A program made the position numbers and the translations under genes. A stretch of 64,000 nucleotides of DNA from Winogradskyella wichelsiae (GTDB taxonomy: Bacteria > Bacteroidota > Bacteroidia > Flavobacteriales > Flavobacteriaceae): the NCBI RefSeq assembly GCF_013403925.1, contig NZ_JABFDJ010000004.1, forward strand, positions 1 to 64,000, in the 5' to 3' direction. Below, piece after piece: positions 45,558 to 53,575 of the stretch. The notes under the pieces were generated by a model. It did not search any database, was not told the origin of the DNA, and was given only the letters and a program-made list of their open reading frames with translations. How positions within the stretch are numbered: the stretch's first letter is position 1; every line of letters starts with the position of its first letter.

Positions 45558-47803
45558 GTTTAACAAGAAGAGAAGTTATAAAACAAATTGAGCATGCAGA
45601 AGCACTTTATAAAGCTAACCTTTATGCGCCTTTACAATCTGTAATAAGCAATATTCAAGAAAATTTTGACGTATTAGGAGATAACAATCTTGCCGATAAT
45701 GCCAGATATTATCGTATTTACATGCTTTATCTTGGTGCTTTTGAAGAAATGAATATGGACGTTATGGAGTCTTATTTACAAGCTTTAATAGATATAAATG
45801 AAGTATTACCTTCCGATTACGAATATGTTTGTAGTTACTATAAAGAGTGTAAAGAATGGGTATATGAAACGGCATTAATGACGTATTCATATAATGAAAC
45901 CTTACATATCCATTACGCGTTAAAACTTCAAGAAGACAAACGATTTGAAGAAGCTATTATCACACTTAAATATGTTTTAGAATGTTATCCTGCGTTAACA
46001 GAAGCACGTTTATTACTTTGGGATATTCAATCGGCTCAGTTAGAACAGTTATGCGCATCTTCCGAAGAAGCAGATTGTTTTGAATTATTAGATTTAGCAT
46101 CGGCTACCCATAATAAAACGGTTCTAAAAGGCTTACAATTAGATGATCGTTTAGATCAAGCTGGTAAAAACCTAGCAATGATACAAGTCGAGATTTGGTC
46201 AAAATGGTCGGCAGAAATAAAAAAGCTATGGGATAAAGAATGGAAACATTTCGATTTAACAGATCACACACGCTTATTATTAGCTGATTTTGCTAAGAAT
46301 TTTATGAGATATGATTTTGTATCTCAAATAGTAGCAACACCGCCTGAACCGGAATTTCCAGAGGAAAACTACAGCAATTTTGAGGAGTATCAAACCTATA
46401 TGAAAGCCTTAGCAAACTCAGGTTGGCAATCGGCACAGCATCAATATGTGTTGATAGGAAATGCAGGATATTATCATACAAAACACAAACCAACTATTGA
46501 GGCTTGTGTAGAACGCGGTTTAGCTTTAAACCCTAAAAACCCGTTACTTCATGTTCTAAAAGCAAAATCTTATTTCCTTGACAAAGACTATAACCAAACA
46601 GGAGTTGCCTACCACGAGGCTTTTAGAAACGGATTAAGAATGAGTGAATATTTACAATATTTACTAGAGGTTAATGGTAGAATAGAAAGCTGGCAAGGTA
46701 TTTTAGATATCGTTGTACAGTTTCATCGCAGAGAAACACCAACGCTTAAAACCTTATTTTTTCAAGCACGAGCATTATTTAGATTACATAGATTTGATGA
46801 AGCGCTAGAGGTGATTAATGAAGCGCTTGCAGATTTTCCGTTACCAAAACATTCTTTTGCGCCTTGGTTGTATAATTTACGAATGAATATTCATAGAATA
46901 AACCATAATTACACGGCCTTTTTTGAAGATATGCAAGAAGAAATCAACTTTTATGAGGATGATGATTCGGATTATTTTAGTACAATGAATATGTGTATTG
47001 AAGTACTTGTAGAAATGGGAGATTACGAAGAATGCCATAAATACGCCATTTATAATTTTGAGCAAGAGCAGTTACCGACAGAATTAAAACCTGTTTTTCA
47101 ATGGATTTGTTATTATACGTTTTTAGAACACCCAGAAGAATTAGGTAAAGCCACTGCCGATGATTTAATAGATAACCCAACAACATTCAGTGAGTACAGA
47201 AATAACGGATTCATTCAATGGATGTTAAGAGATAATACTGCTGGGGCAGAATCTTTAAAAATGGCAGCAGAGCTTTCAACTAACAAAGCCTGTTATTTAA
47301 AATTAGCCTTAGATTGTTTAACAGCAGGTTTTGATAATAAAACAACTATTGCCCTTTGTGAAACCATCAAAAAAGAGGTGCCAGAAGCCAGAGATTGGCA
47401 ACTAGATTTTGATTATGCCAATACTTTACAACAAGATAAAAGATATAAAGATGCTAAAATTGCGTATAAAAATCTATTGCAAAGTTATCCTAAAAAAACA
47501 TTTATTAATTTCCCAAAAGACCAATATCATGTCATGTTAAGAGCTATAAAAAACATGGATAAAGGTTTGGATAATGTAGAAGATTACACAAAATACAATG
47601 CCATGTATTTAAGTAAAGACAATCCGTCTGAAACGGCCCTATTAGAGCATTTAGAAATTGCACAAAAACATCATAAAGAGGATATCTTTCTTCAACATAA
47701 TTTACTAGAAAGCATTTCTAAACGAAATATAGAATTTGAAAACGGAGAGCTAGAAATGTTAAATGAAATGAAAACTAGAATAAGAGCAGACTATTTCGTT
47801 TAA
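45554..47803 (+). CDS. Large TPR-repeat protein
   Basis: This 749-aa cytoplasmic protein is built of helical hairpins of TPR type. Examples are 'HIHYALKLQEDKRFEEAIITLKYVLECYPALTEARLLLW', 'FFQARALFRLHRFDEALEVINEALADFPLP' and 'WQLDFDYANTLQQDKRYKDAKIAYKNLLQSYP'. A scaffold function is likely. The start used overlaps the previous stop (ATGA); an ATG nine bases upstream is also possible. It ends 23 bp before the sensor kinase gene. Confidence 0.8.
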   Translation: MSLTRREVIKQIEHAEALYKANLYAPLQSVISNIQENFDVLGDNNLADNARYYRIYMLYLGAFEEMNMDVMESYLQALIDINEVLPSDYEYVCSYYKECKEWVYETALMTYSYNETLHIHYALKLQEDKRFEEAIITLKYVLECYPALTEARLLLWDIQSAQLEQLCASSEEADCFELLDLASATHNKTVLKGLQLDDRLDQAGKNLAMIQVEIWSKWSAEIKKLWDKEWKHFDLTDHTRLLLADFAKNFMRYDFVSQIVATPPEPEFPEENYSNFEEYQTYMKALANSGWQSAQHQYVLIGNAGYYHTKHKPTIEACVERGLALNPKNPLLHVLKAKSYFLDKDYNQTGVAYHEAFRNGLRMSEYLQYLLEVNGRIESWQGILDIVVQFHRRETPTLKTLFFQARALFRLHRFDEALEVINEALADFPLPKHSFAPWLYNLRMNIHRINHNYTAFFEDMQEEINFYEDDDSDYFSTMNMCIEVLVEMGDYEECHKYAIYNFEQEQLPTELKPVFQWICYYTFLEHPEELGKATADDLIDNPTTFSEYRNNGFIQWMLRDNTAGAESLKMAAELSTNKACYLKLALDCLTAGFDNKTTIALCETIKKEVPEARDWQLDFDYANTLQQDKRYKDAKIAYKNLLQSYPKKTFINFPKDQYHVMLRAIKNMDKGLDNVEDYTKYNAMYLSKDNPSETALLEHLEIAQKHHKEDIFLQHNLLESISKRNIEFENGELEMLNEMKTRIRADYFV

Positions 47804-47826
47804 AAGTCATTAATTTCGCTCGTCAA

Positions 47827-49794
47827 ATGAAAATTCACTCAAAATATAACCTACTTATTTTATTCTTTTTTTTGAACGTATTTAATGTCGTTGTTGCACA
47901 AACAACACAGAATACATCAAAAATAGACTCACTTTCTATTGTTTACAGCAATAATCTATATAAAAGCCCACAAGTCGCTAAAAAAGCAGCTTTAAAATGG
48001 TTAGAACAGAGTAAAGCTTTAGAAATGGACTTACAAGTGGCTCGCGCCTTGTATGCTTTAGGAAATTTAGGAAATATTTCAGGCGATTATAAAAGTACTA
48101 TAACGTACACTACCGAAGCAATTACCTTACTTAAAGCTGTTAAAGTTGAAAAAGGATTAGCAGCTTGCTATAATATATTAGCCTTAGGCTACAAAAACCT
48201 AGGGCAATATCCTGAAGCTATGGATAGTTTTATTCAGTGTTTAAATTATGCTAAACTAACAAAGAATAAAGTACAAGAATCCAATGCCTATCAAAATATA
48301 GCAACACTTTATTTACTTCAAAAAGAATATAAAAAAGCCGCAGAAAACTTAGATCGTGCAGCAAATCTTTACAGAGAGTTGGGCGATGATGATGGGGTAC
48401 TTACTACCTTATTTAATTTTGCTAATATTTTAAAAGAAGAAGGGAAATTTGACCAAGCAAGAGAACATTACCAAACGGTTTTAGGCTACAGAGAAAAAGA
48501 AGGTAATAAAGCCGTAATTGCTTATGTTAATATTAACCTTTCGCAAATGCTTGTTGAAGAAGGCCGTTGTAAAGAAGCAGTGATTGCTTTACGCAAAACA
48601 ATGTCGCTTTTAGAAGCCCTTAAATTTAATTCAGATCTTGTTATTGTATTAAATGATTTAGGATTATGCGAAAGTAAATTAGGACATAGAAAAGAAGCTA
48701 TTGCAGCCTTTGTAAAAGCCTTATCTATAGGCCAAAACCAATCGCTTCAGCTTTATAATTCTGATATTTATAAAAATTTAGCACAACTTTACGAAGAAGA
48801 TGGCGATTACGAAAATGCTTTAAAATTTTATCAAAAAGGGGTTATTACTGGAGAAGAACAAAACTCACTAGACAAAGAAAAATATGTCGCTAACATTCAA
48901 GAACGTTACGAAACCGAATTAAAGGAAACCCGCATTCAACTTTTAGAAAAAGAGCAAAAATTAAGTGATGCCGAGTTGCAAAAAGTAGAGCTGACTGTAA
49001 AACGACAAAAATTAATTAGAAATGTGCTTATTGCTGGGTTTGGCCTAGTGTTACTAACCTTAATAATTTTAAGACTTTTCTATATTCAACGTTTGCGTGT
49101 GCAAAAAGAATTAAGCCTACAACAGGAAGAAAATGCCAAGCAAAAGATTAGTGAAATGATGAAGGATCATAAACTATCTGTTATTGAGCGTTACCAAGAA
49201 GGCCAGGATGAAGAACGCTCTAGATTAGCACGAGAAATACATGATGGCATAGGAAGTGATTTAGCAGGAATAAAAATAGCTTTTGAACATTATGTTGAAA
49301 GTAATCACGATCAATCACAATCAAATAGAATAGCAAAAGCTATAAGTAGTGCTTGTGTAGATGTACGTAGTCTTTCTCATCAACTACATCCTCTCTCTTT
49401 CTCGAAAATAGGATTTACCAGTTTCTTAAATGATTTTATTGATCAAATCTCAACAAAATCACCTATCGAAATTCAGACCTTCTTTTTTCCTGAAGAAGAA
49501 ATCGATCAATTACCAGAATTACTTCTTGCAGATGCTTATCGTATTGTGCAAGAACTTATAAATAATATTTTAAAACATGCAGAGGCTACACATGCAGACG
49601 TACAATTGACCAAGCATGAAGACCATTTAAATATTGTAATAAATGACAATGGTAAAGGCTTTAAAAAGAATAAAAAACAAGGTATAGGACTTCGTAATAT
49701 TAAAGAACGTTTACACAAAGTTGAAGGTGATTTAGATATTGATAGTAGTCCTGGTAACGGAACATCGATTACCATAAATATTCCTATAATTTAA
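47827..49794 (+). CDS. TPR-containing sensor histidine kinase (NarL/DesK-type)
   Basis: This 655-aa membrane kinase has a signal peptide at 1-25 and TPR repeats at about 55-360 in the periplasm. A transmembrane helix at about 397-418 (NVLIAGFGLVLLTLIILRLF) is followed by a coiled coil and a HisKA_3 domain with the phospho-accepting H472 (LAREIHDGIGSDLAGI). The HATPase domain carries the N box (IVQELINNILKHAEA) and G boxes (NDNGKGF, GIGLRNIKERL, GNGTSI). It should phosphorylate the response regulator encoded 5 bp downstream. The pair ends an operon that carries the shared operator, which suggests autoregulation. Confidence 0.93.
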   Translation: MKIHSKYNLLILFFFLNVFNVVVAQTTQNTSKIDSLSIVYSNNLYKSPQVAKKAALKWLEQSKALEMDLQVARALYALGNLGNISGDYKSTITYTTEAITLLKAVKVEKGLAACYNILALGYKNLGQYPEAMDSFIQCLNYAKLTKNKVQESNAYQNIATLYLLQKEYKKAAENLDRAANLYRELGDDDGVLTTLFNFANILKEEGKFDQAREHYQTVLGYREKEGNKAVIAYVNINLSQMLVEEGRCKEAVIALRKTMSLLEALKFNSDLVIVLNDLGLCESKLGHRKEAIAAFVKALSIGQNQSLQLYNSDIYKNLAQLYEEDGDYENALKFYQKGVITGEEQNSLDKEKYVANIQERYETELKETRIQLLEKEQKLSDAELQKVELTVKRQKLIRNVLIAGFGLVLLTLIILRLFYIQRLRVQKELSLQQEENAKQKISEMMKDHKLSVIERYQEGQDEERSRLAREIHDGIGSDLAGIKIAFEHYVESNHDQSQSNRIAKAISSACVDVRSLSHQLHPLSFSKIGFTSFLNDFIDQISTKSPIEIQTFFFPEEEIDQLPELLLADAYRIVQELINNILKHAEATHADVQLTKHEDHLNIVINDNGKGFKKNKKQGIGLRNIKERLHKVEGDLDIDSSPGNGTSITINIPII

Positions 49795-49799
49795 AGATT

Positions 49800-50435
49800 T
49801 TGAAGAAAACAAACATCATTATAGCAGACGATCATCTTATGTTTTTAGAAGGCATAAATACCATATTAAGCGATATGGAAGAAATTGGTGAGATACATTT
49901 AGCTACCGAAGGCAAACAAGTAATTAGATTACTCAATCAGTTTGAAATTGGTTTAATTATAAGTGATATTAGTATGCCAAAAATGGACGGCATAGAGTTA
50001 CTTACCGAGATTAAGAAAAAACATACGAGTGTAAAAATTATAATGCTGAGTATGCTAGATAACCACAGAACGGTACATAAAGTCATTCAGAAAGGTGCAG
50101 ATGGATTTGTACCTAAATTTACGAGTAAAGAAGAGTTACAAAAAGCAGTGCTTACCGTTTTAGGTAATGAACAATATTTTTCAGAATTGATTAAGCAACG
50201 TTATATGGAAAGTGTTTTTGAACGTAAAAAGTATAAAAACATAGAACTTTCGCCTCGTGAAAAAGAAGTATTAGCGCTTTTGGCAGATGAGCTAACGTCT
50301 AAAGAAATTTCAGAAAAGTTATTTATTTCTGTTAATACCGTAGAGACACACCGAAAAAATATTCTTTTAAAAACAGGCTCTAAAACCACAACCGGAGCTG
50401 TAAAATACGCTATAGAATCTGGATTATTTGATTAA
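49800..50435 (+). CDS. NarL/FixJ-type response regulator (LuxR HTH)
   Basis: This 211-aa protein starts at a TTG that gives the standard receiver start KKTNIIIADDHLMFLEG. The receiver has acidic D10/D11 and phospho-acceptor D56 (LIISDISMPKMDG). A LuxR/GerE HTH lies at about 148-205 (LSPREKEVLALLADELTSKEISEKLFISVNTVETHRKNIL). As the only DNA-binding protein inside the locus, it is the best candidate for the factor that binds the 18-bp palindromes. LuxR-type dimers do bind ~18-20 bp palindromes near -42, but this link is inference. Confidence 0.93.
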   Translation: MKKTNIIIADDHLMFLEGINTILSDMEEIGEIHLATEGKQVIRLLNQFEIGLIISDISMPKMDGIELLTEIKKKHTSVKIIMLSMLDNHRTVHKVIQKGADGFVPKFTSKEELQKAVLTVLGNEQYFSELIKQRYMESVFERKKYKNIELSPREKEVLALLADELTSKEISEKLFISVNTVETHRKNILLKTGSKTTTGAVKYAIESGLFD

Positions 50436-50439
50436 TATA

Positions 50440-50475
50440 AAAACGGCTTGAATACCACTTTCAAGCCGCTTTTAT
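50440..50475. terminator. Bidirectional terminator between the response regulator and the convergent lipoprotein gene
   Basis: The 8-bp stem CGGCTTGA/TCAAGCCG is flanked by an A run on one side and TTTTA on the other. Confidence 0.75.
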
Positions 50476-50492
50476 TTACACTAAAAGATCAT

Positions 50493-51485
50493 TTATTTTG
50501 TTCTTATCCCCTCTGCTTCTACCGTCTTTATTAATTGTCTTAGTTCTTCAACGTAAGAATCTTTATCATTTTCTTCTGTTAGCAATTCTCCTCGATAAAT
50601 AAATTTGGTATCTAAATCAAAATAGACAACATAAATTCCGGTCTGTGGATTTCTCCATTTCTCTTTTCTATTATTTACAATTCTTTTATCTTCTAAATAT
50701 TGTATCCAAGCACCTCTAGACAAAGAAGATTTATCCATATAAATTTTGCTGCTTTCAGTAATTTTAAAATAAGGGTATGGTATTTCTATTTTTGCCTGTA
50801 TATTTTTTAGAATCATTGTTTTTAAAGTTTCAAAACCCACTGCTTTTTCGGACAATAACATTGGGTTAGCTTGCCATTTACTATCTTCAACTTCTAGCGG
50901 AATGATCATAAAACCTTCTGGATGACTCGCTGTTCTAATCCGTAAACTAAATTGATATGCAGAATCTAACTCTTCTATAGATTGACTTAACCGATCTATA
51001 AAACGTGCCACGATAGCTTCTAGTTCATTTGGTTTTACATCTGCCTTAAAATTTAAATCAATAATTTCTGTAGAAAAATGTATTTCAGGAATTTCATTTT
51101 TAAAATCGGCTTTAACAGCTTGTCTCGCTTCATAGCGCTTTACGGCACCTTTATATAAATCGTCAACAGTCATTGAATCTACAGTAGGGTACATTGGCAA
51201 GCTGTCGTTTTCTAATATGTTTTTTAGATTAAGATGTGTATAAAATTCAATTTCAGGGATGTCCTTATCATAGATAAGCATACCATACATATTAGGATCC
51301 ATAGTTGCTGCATTGAAAAACAAGCTTAAATCACTAAAGGTAAGTCTTCCTTTATATTTTTTTTGTAAATATTCTTCTAAATTAGCAGCAGCTTTCTTTT
51401 TAGGAATTCCGATGTAATTTGCACAGCCTGCAACAATAAGTCCTATAATTAGAATACAAATAATACTTATAATTGTAATTTTCAT
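50493..51485 (-). CDS. Putative lipoprotein of unknown function
   Basis: This 330-aa protein has signal MKITIISIICILIIGLIVAGCAN, lipobox VAGC. The start at 51485 is chosen because the frame's extension to 51560 passes through the promoter and the operator. The mature domain begins with a helical 'KKAAANLEEYLQKKYKGRLTFSDLSLFFNAATMDP', then alternates strands and helices. No family known to me. It converges on the two-component operon and carries a near-perfect palindromic operator. Confidence 0.65.
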   Translation of the reverse strand: MKITIISIICILIIGLIVAGCANYIGIPKKKAAANLEEYLQKKYKGRLTFSDLSLFFNAATMDPNMYGMLIYDKDIPEIEFYTHLNLKNILENDSLPMYPTVDSMTVDDLYKGAVKRYEARQAVKADFKNEIPEIHFSTEIIDLNFKADVKPNELEAIVARFIDRLSQSIEELDSAYQFSLRIRTASHPEGFMIIPLEVEDSKWQANPMLLSEKAVGFETLKTMILKNIQAKIEIPYPYFKITESSKIYMDKSSLSRGAWIQYLEDKRIVNNRKEKWRNPQTGIYVVYFDLDTKFIYRGELLTEENDKDSYVEELRQLIKTVEAEGIRTK

Positions 51486-51504
51486 CCTTTCTTTGTTTAA
51501 AAAA

Positions 51505-51551
51505 TAAATGTAGCATAACACGCGTAGCAAATACTCACGGAATTCAGTGAG
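51505..51551 (-). promoter_or_regulatory. Operator-promoter module for the lipoprotein gene at 50493
   Basis: On the minus strand CTCACTGAATTCCGTGAG, the most symmetric site (only one mismatched pair), is followed after 21 bp by TACATTTA (51512-51505). Confidence 0.82.
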
Positions 51552-51559
51552 TTTGCACA

Positions 51560-51606
51560 TTCCCTTAATAGTGGTGTTTTTACTATTAATACATCCTATA
51601 CCTTTG
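51560..51606 (+). promoter_or_regulatory. Weak candidate operator-promoter for the 131-aa gene
   Basis: The perfect -7 element TACCTTTG lies at 51599-51606. At the usual distance upstream is TTCCCTTAATAGTGGTGT, which matches the consensus at only about 10 of 18 positions and lacks the otherwise invariant C12 and A17. The promoter call is good; the operator call is weak. Confidence 0.4.
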
Positions 51607-51636
51607 AGACATTAATAAAACTAAAAACCACATATT

Positions 51637-52032
51637 ATGGGATTACAGGAAAAAAGAGCTGCAAAATCAATAGAAGACCAATATTTAGGAAATTACCAAA
51701 AAGAAATTAATGAGATTGTTGGTAAAGAATTACCAATAAATATCAATTGGGATACCTTTGAAATGGATTTTATTAAATTTGTACCAAGTGTATGTTTACA
51801 ACGCCTTACAGACGGACTAAAATTAGTTTGCAAAGACGACATGGGAAAAGAAGCTGTCGCAGAAAGTATAAACGCTATTGAAGTCTATTGCATCCCAAAC
51901 GAAGGTGCTGAAGCTAAAAAAGAATTAAAATTAGAAGATGGCGTATTTTCATTAACAGCATGTTGGGGAGGGCACCACAGTGGTTATTTTATAGATTTAA
52001 CCATTCGTGAGTATTTAGAAAACAACTTATAG
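51637..52032 (+). CDS. Small hypothetical protein sharing a domain with the gene at 52604
   Basis: This 131-aa soluble protein has the segment 'CKDDMGKEAVAESINAIEVYCIPNEGAEAKKELKLEDGVFSLTACWGGHHSGYF', ending 'REYLENNL'. The C-terminal part of the protein at 52604-53293 follows the same pattern (ADNLAKEAFSESISTINF ... LEKDVLSITVD ... QIEKQL), so the two contain one homologous domain. It is a single-gene unit followed by a strong terminator. Function unknown. Confidence 0.65.
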   Translation: MGLQEKRAAKSIEDQYLGNYQKEINEIVGKELPININWDTFEMDFIKFVPSVCLQRLTDGLKLVCKDDMGKEAVAESINAIEVYCIPNEGAEAKKELKLEDGVFSLTACWGGHHSGYFIDLTIREYLENNL

Positions 52033-52065
52033 AATTATATTTTTTTTATAACGTCTAAGTATCAA

Positions 52066-52104
52066 TACAAAAAGGGAAAACGTAATACGCTTTCCCTTTT
52101 TGTA
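52066..52104. terminator. Terminator after the 131-aa gene
   Basis: The stem TACAAAAAGGGAAA/TTTCCCTTTTTGTA has an 11-base loop and A/T-rich flanks. Confidence 0.85.
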
Positions 52105-52132
52105 TACTTCAATATTTTTTGATATCTGAAAT

Positions 52133-52172
52133 AAAAAAGCCTTTAAGATTTATCTCTTAAAGGCTTTTTTTA
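52133..52172. terminator. Terminator of the convergent TssD-like operon
   Basis: A perfect 16-bp stem (52133-52148 with 52155-52170) has a 6-base loop and T runs on both strands. It lies about 17 bp after the stop of the minus-strand gene. Confidence 0.92.
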
Positions 52173-52188
52173 TTGTAATATGTTGTGC

Positions 52189-52590
52189 TTAATTTAGTTT
52201 TACATCATTTAAAACGACACCTGTTAATATCGCACTAAAGTAATAATCTTGAGACTGTACATTGTTCTCTGAAAATGACTGACTGTAATTATGAATTATA
52301 GCATTATCAAATACAAAACTAACAACAGGTTCTTCTTGGTTTTGATAATAAATTTTCAAACTACCTGACCAATCGCCTGGTTTATGAGATAACCATTCTA
52401 AAAATAGCGTGCTCATCTCGTTCCTCATAGCGCCAGATAAATTTACATCTACCCCTCTTTCTTGTTCTTCGTTTGGATAGTATGTAGACGAAAAGCTATA
52501 ATCACATTGCGAAAGCTTAAATAGCTCTTCTTTATGTTCGTCTTTTTTAATTCTTAATTCTATACGCTGAATTACATTTAATTCTTTCAT
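52189..52590 (-). CDS. TssD/Hcp-like tube protein, orphan
   Basis: This 133-aa protein has the length and strand pattern of Bacteroidetes TssD (Hcp) tube proteins. It has 'LSQCDYSFSSTYYPNEEQERGVDVNLSG' (usual 'C.Y...Q..D..G.P......G.I.L'), then 'STLFLEWLSHKPGDWSGSLKIYY' (usual FLEW...G.I.F), and 'VSFVFDNAIIHNYSQSFSENNVQSQDYYFSAILTGV'. No other type VI structural genes are present. It may be an orphan Hcp-fold protein or an adaptor. It is second in an operon with the 229-aa gene, 13 bp apart. Confidence 0.55.
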   Translation of the reverse strand: MKELNVIQRIELRIKKDEHKEELFKLSQCDYSFSSTYYPNEEQERGVDVNLSGAMRNEMSTLFLEWLSHKPGDWSGSLKIYYQNQEEPVVSFVFDNAIIHNYSQSFSENNVQSQDYYFSAILTGVVLNDVKLN

Positions 52591-52603
52591 ATCATTCGTG
52601 TTT

Positions 52604-53293
52604 TTACAATTGCTTTTCTATTTGTGTTTGTAATTCTTTTGCCTTCGGGAAGCTTTTTAAACCTTTAGATGTATCTACAGTAATCGAAAGTACATCTTTT
52701 TCTAAACTTGATTTATTTTCGCTACCTAAATTAAAATTTATTGTTGAAATAGATTCTGAAAATGCTTCTTTTGCTAAATTATCAGCTGCTATACTAGAAA
52801 GCGTTTCTTTTAATAACGAAACTATTTTTAAAGCATAAAATTTATCAAGATCTTCGGGAGTACCTTCATGGATATAAACTATAGAAATTTCTTTTTCTAA
52901 AACTGCTTTAACTTCTAATTCTAACGCTTTTATATCTTTTTTAAGTTGAAGTACAGTAGGAATTTCATCTGCGCTTGGTACGAAAGGAATTTTCCCATCC
53001 GATAAAAGGTAACCATACTTATTAATGTTACTCAAAGAGATCGAAGAAATTGAATTTACTTCTATATATTGAAATTGTGCATCACGATCATAAATATCAC
53101 ATAATAAAACAACTTTCTTTTCGGCATCATGATTTACAAAAAAACCAGAAGCACTACCTGAATGTGTAGATATTGAAACTTTAGGCATACGAGGTCTATC
53201 TTCTTTTCTTTCTATGTCTGCTATTTCTTGAACTATCTTTAAAACGGCATTAGTATCTAATACTGGTAATTGTAACATTGTTTTAAAATCCAT
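52604..53293 (-). CDS. Hypothetical protein with a possible Sm-like core and shared C-terminal domain
   Basis: In this 229-aa protein, residues about 38-90 (VSISTHSGSASGFFVNHDAEKKVVLLCDIYDRDAQFQYIEVNSISSISL) have the strand order of an Sm-like beta barrel, weakly. A helical region and a C-terminal domain follow, shared with the 131-aa protein at 51637. It leads the operon with the TssD-like gene and carries the operator module. Confidence 0.6.
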   Translation of the reverse strand: MDFKTMLQLPVLDTNAVLKIVQEIADIERKEDRPRMPKVSISTHSGSASGFFVNHDAEKKVVLLCDIYDRDAQFQYIEVNSISSISLSNINKYGYLLSDGKIPFVPSADEIPTVLQLKKDIKALELEVKAVLEKEISIVYIHEGTPEDLDKFYALKIVSLLKETLSSIAADNLAKEAFSESISTINFNLGSENKSSLEKDVLSITVDTSKGLKSFPKAKELQTQIEKQL

Positions 53294-53315
53294 AATTGTA
53301 TTTTTTTATTTTATA

Positions 53316-53362
53316 CAAAGTTGGAGTAATAGCGTTAAATATTTCTAACTGTTTTCAGGGAT
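53316..53362 (-). promoter_or_regulatory. Operator-promoter module for the TssD-like operon (right-most copy)
   Basis: On the minus strand ATCCCTGAAAACAGTTAG is followed after 21 bp by CAACTTTG (53323-53316). It is the last copy I can find; the genes to its right lack the module. Confidence 0.75.
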
Positions 53363-53575
53363 ATTGTAAACATGTAGAAATTAAAAGTGTTTTAGAAAGA
53401 ACGAAATATTAATAAAAAACTTAAAACACACTTAAATCTTAACATTTAGAAAACAATTATTAAATAAATTAATTTTTTAATCAAAAGTGTTAAAATTAAA
53501 TATTCAATGTCAAGATCATTTAAGTTAAAATACTTAAATTAGTACTACATAAAATAGTCCATTAAAACACACCCT

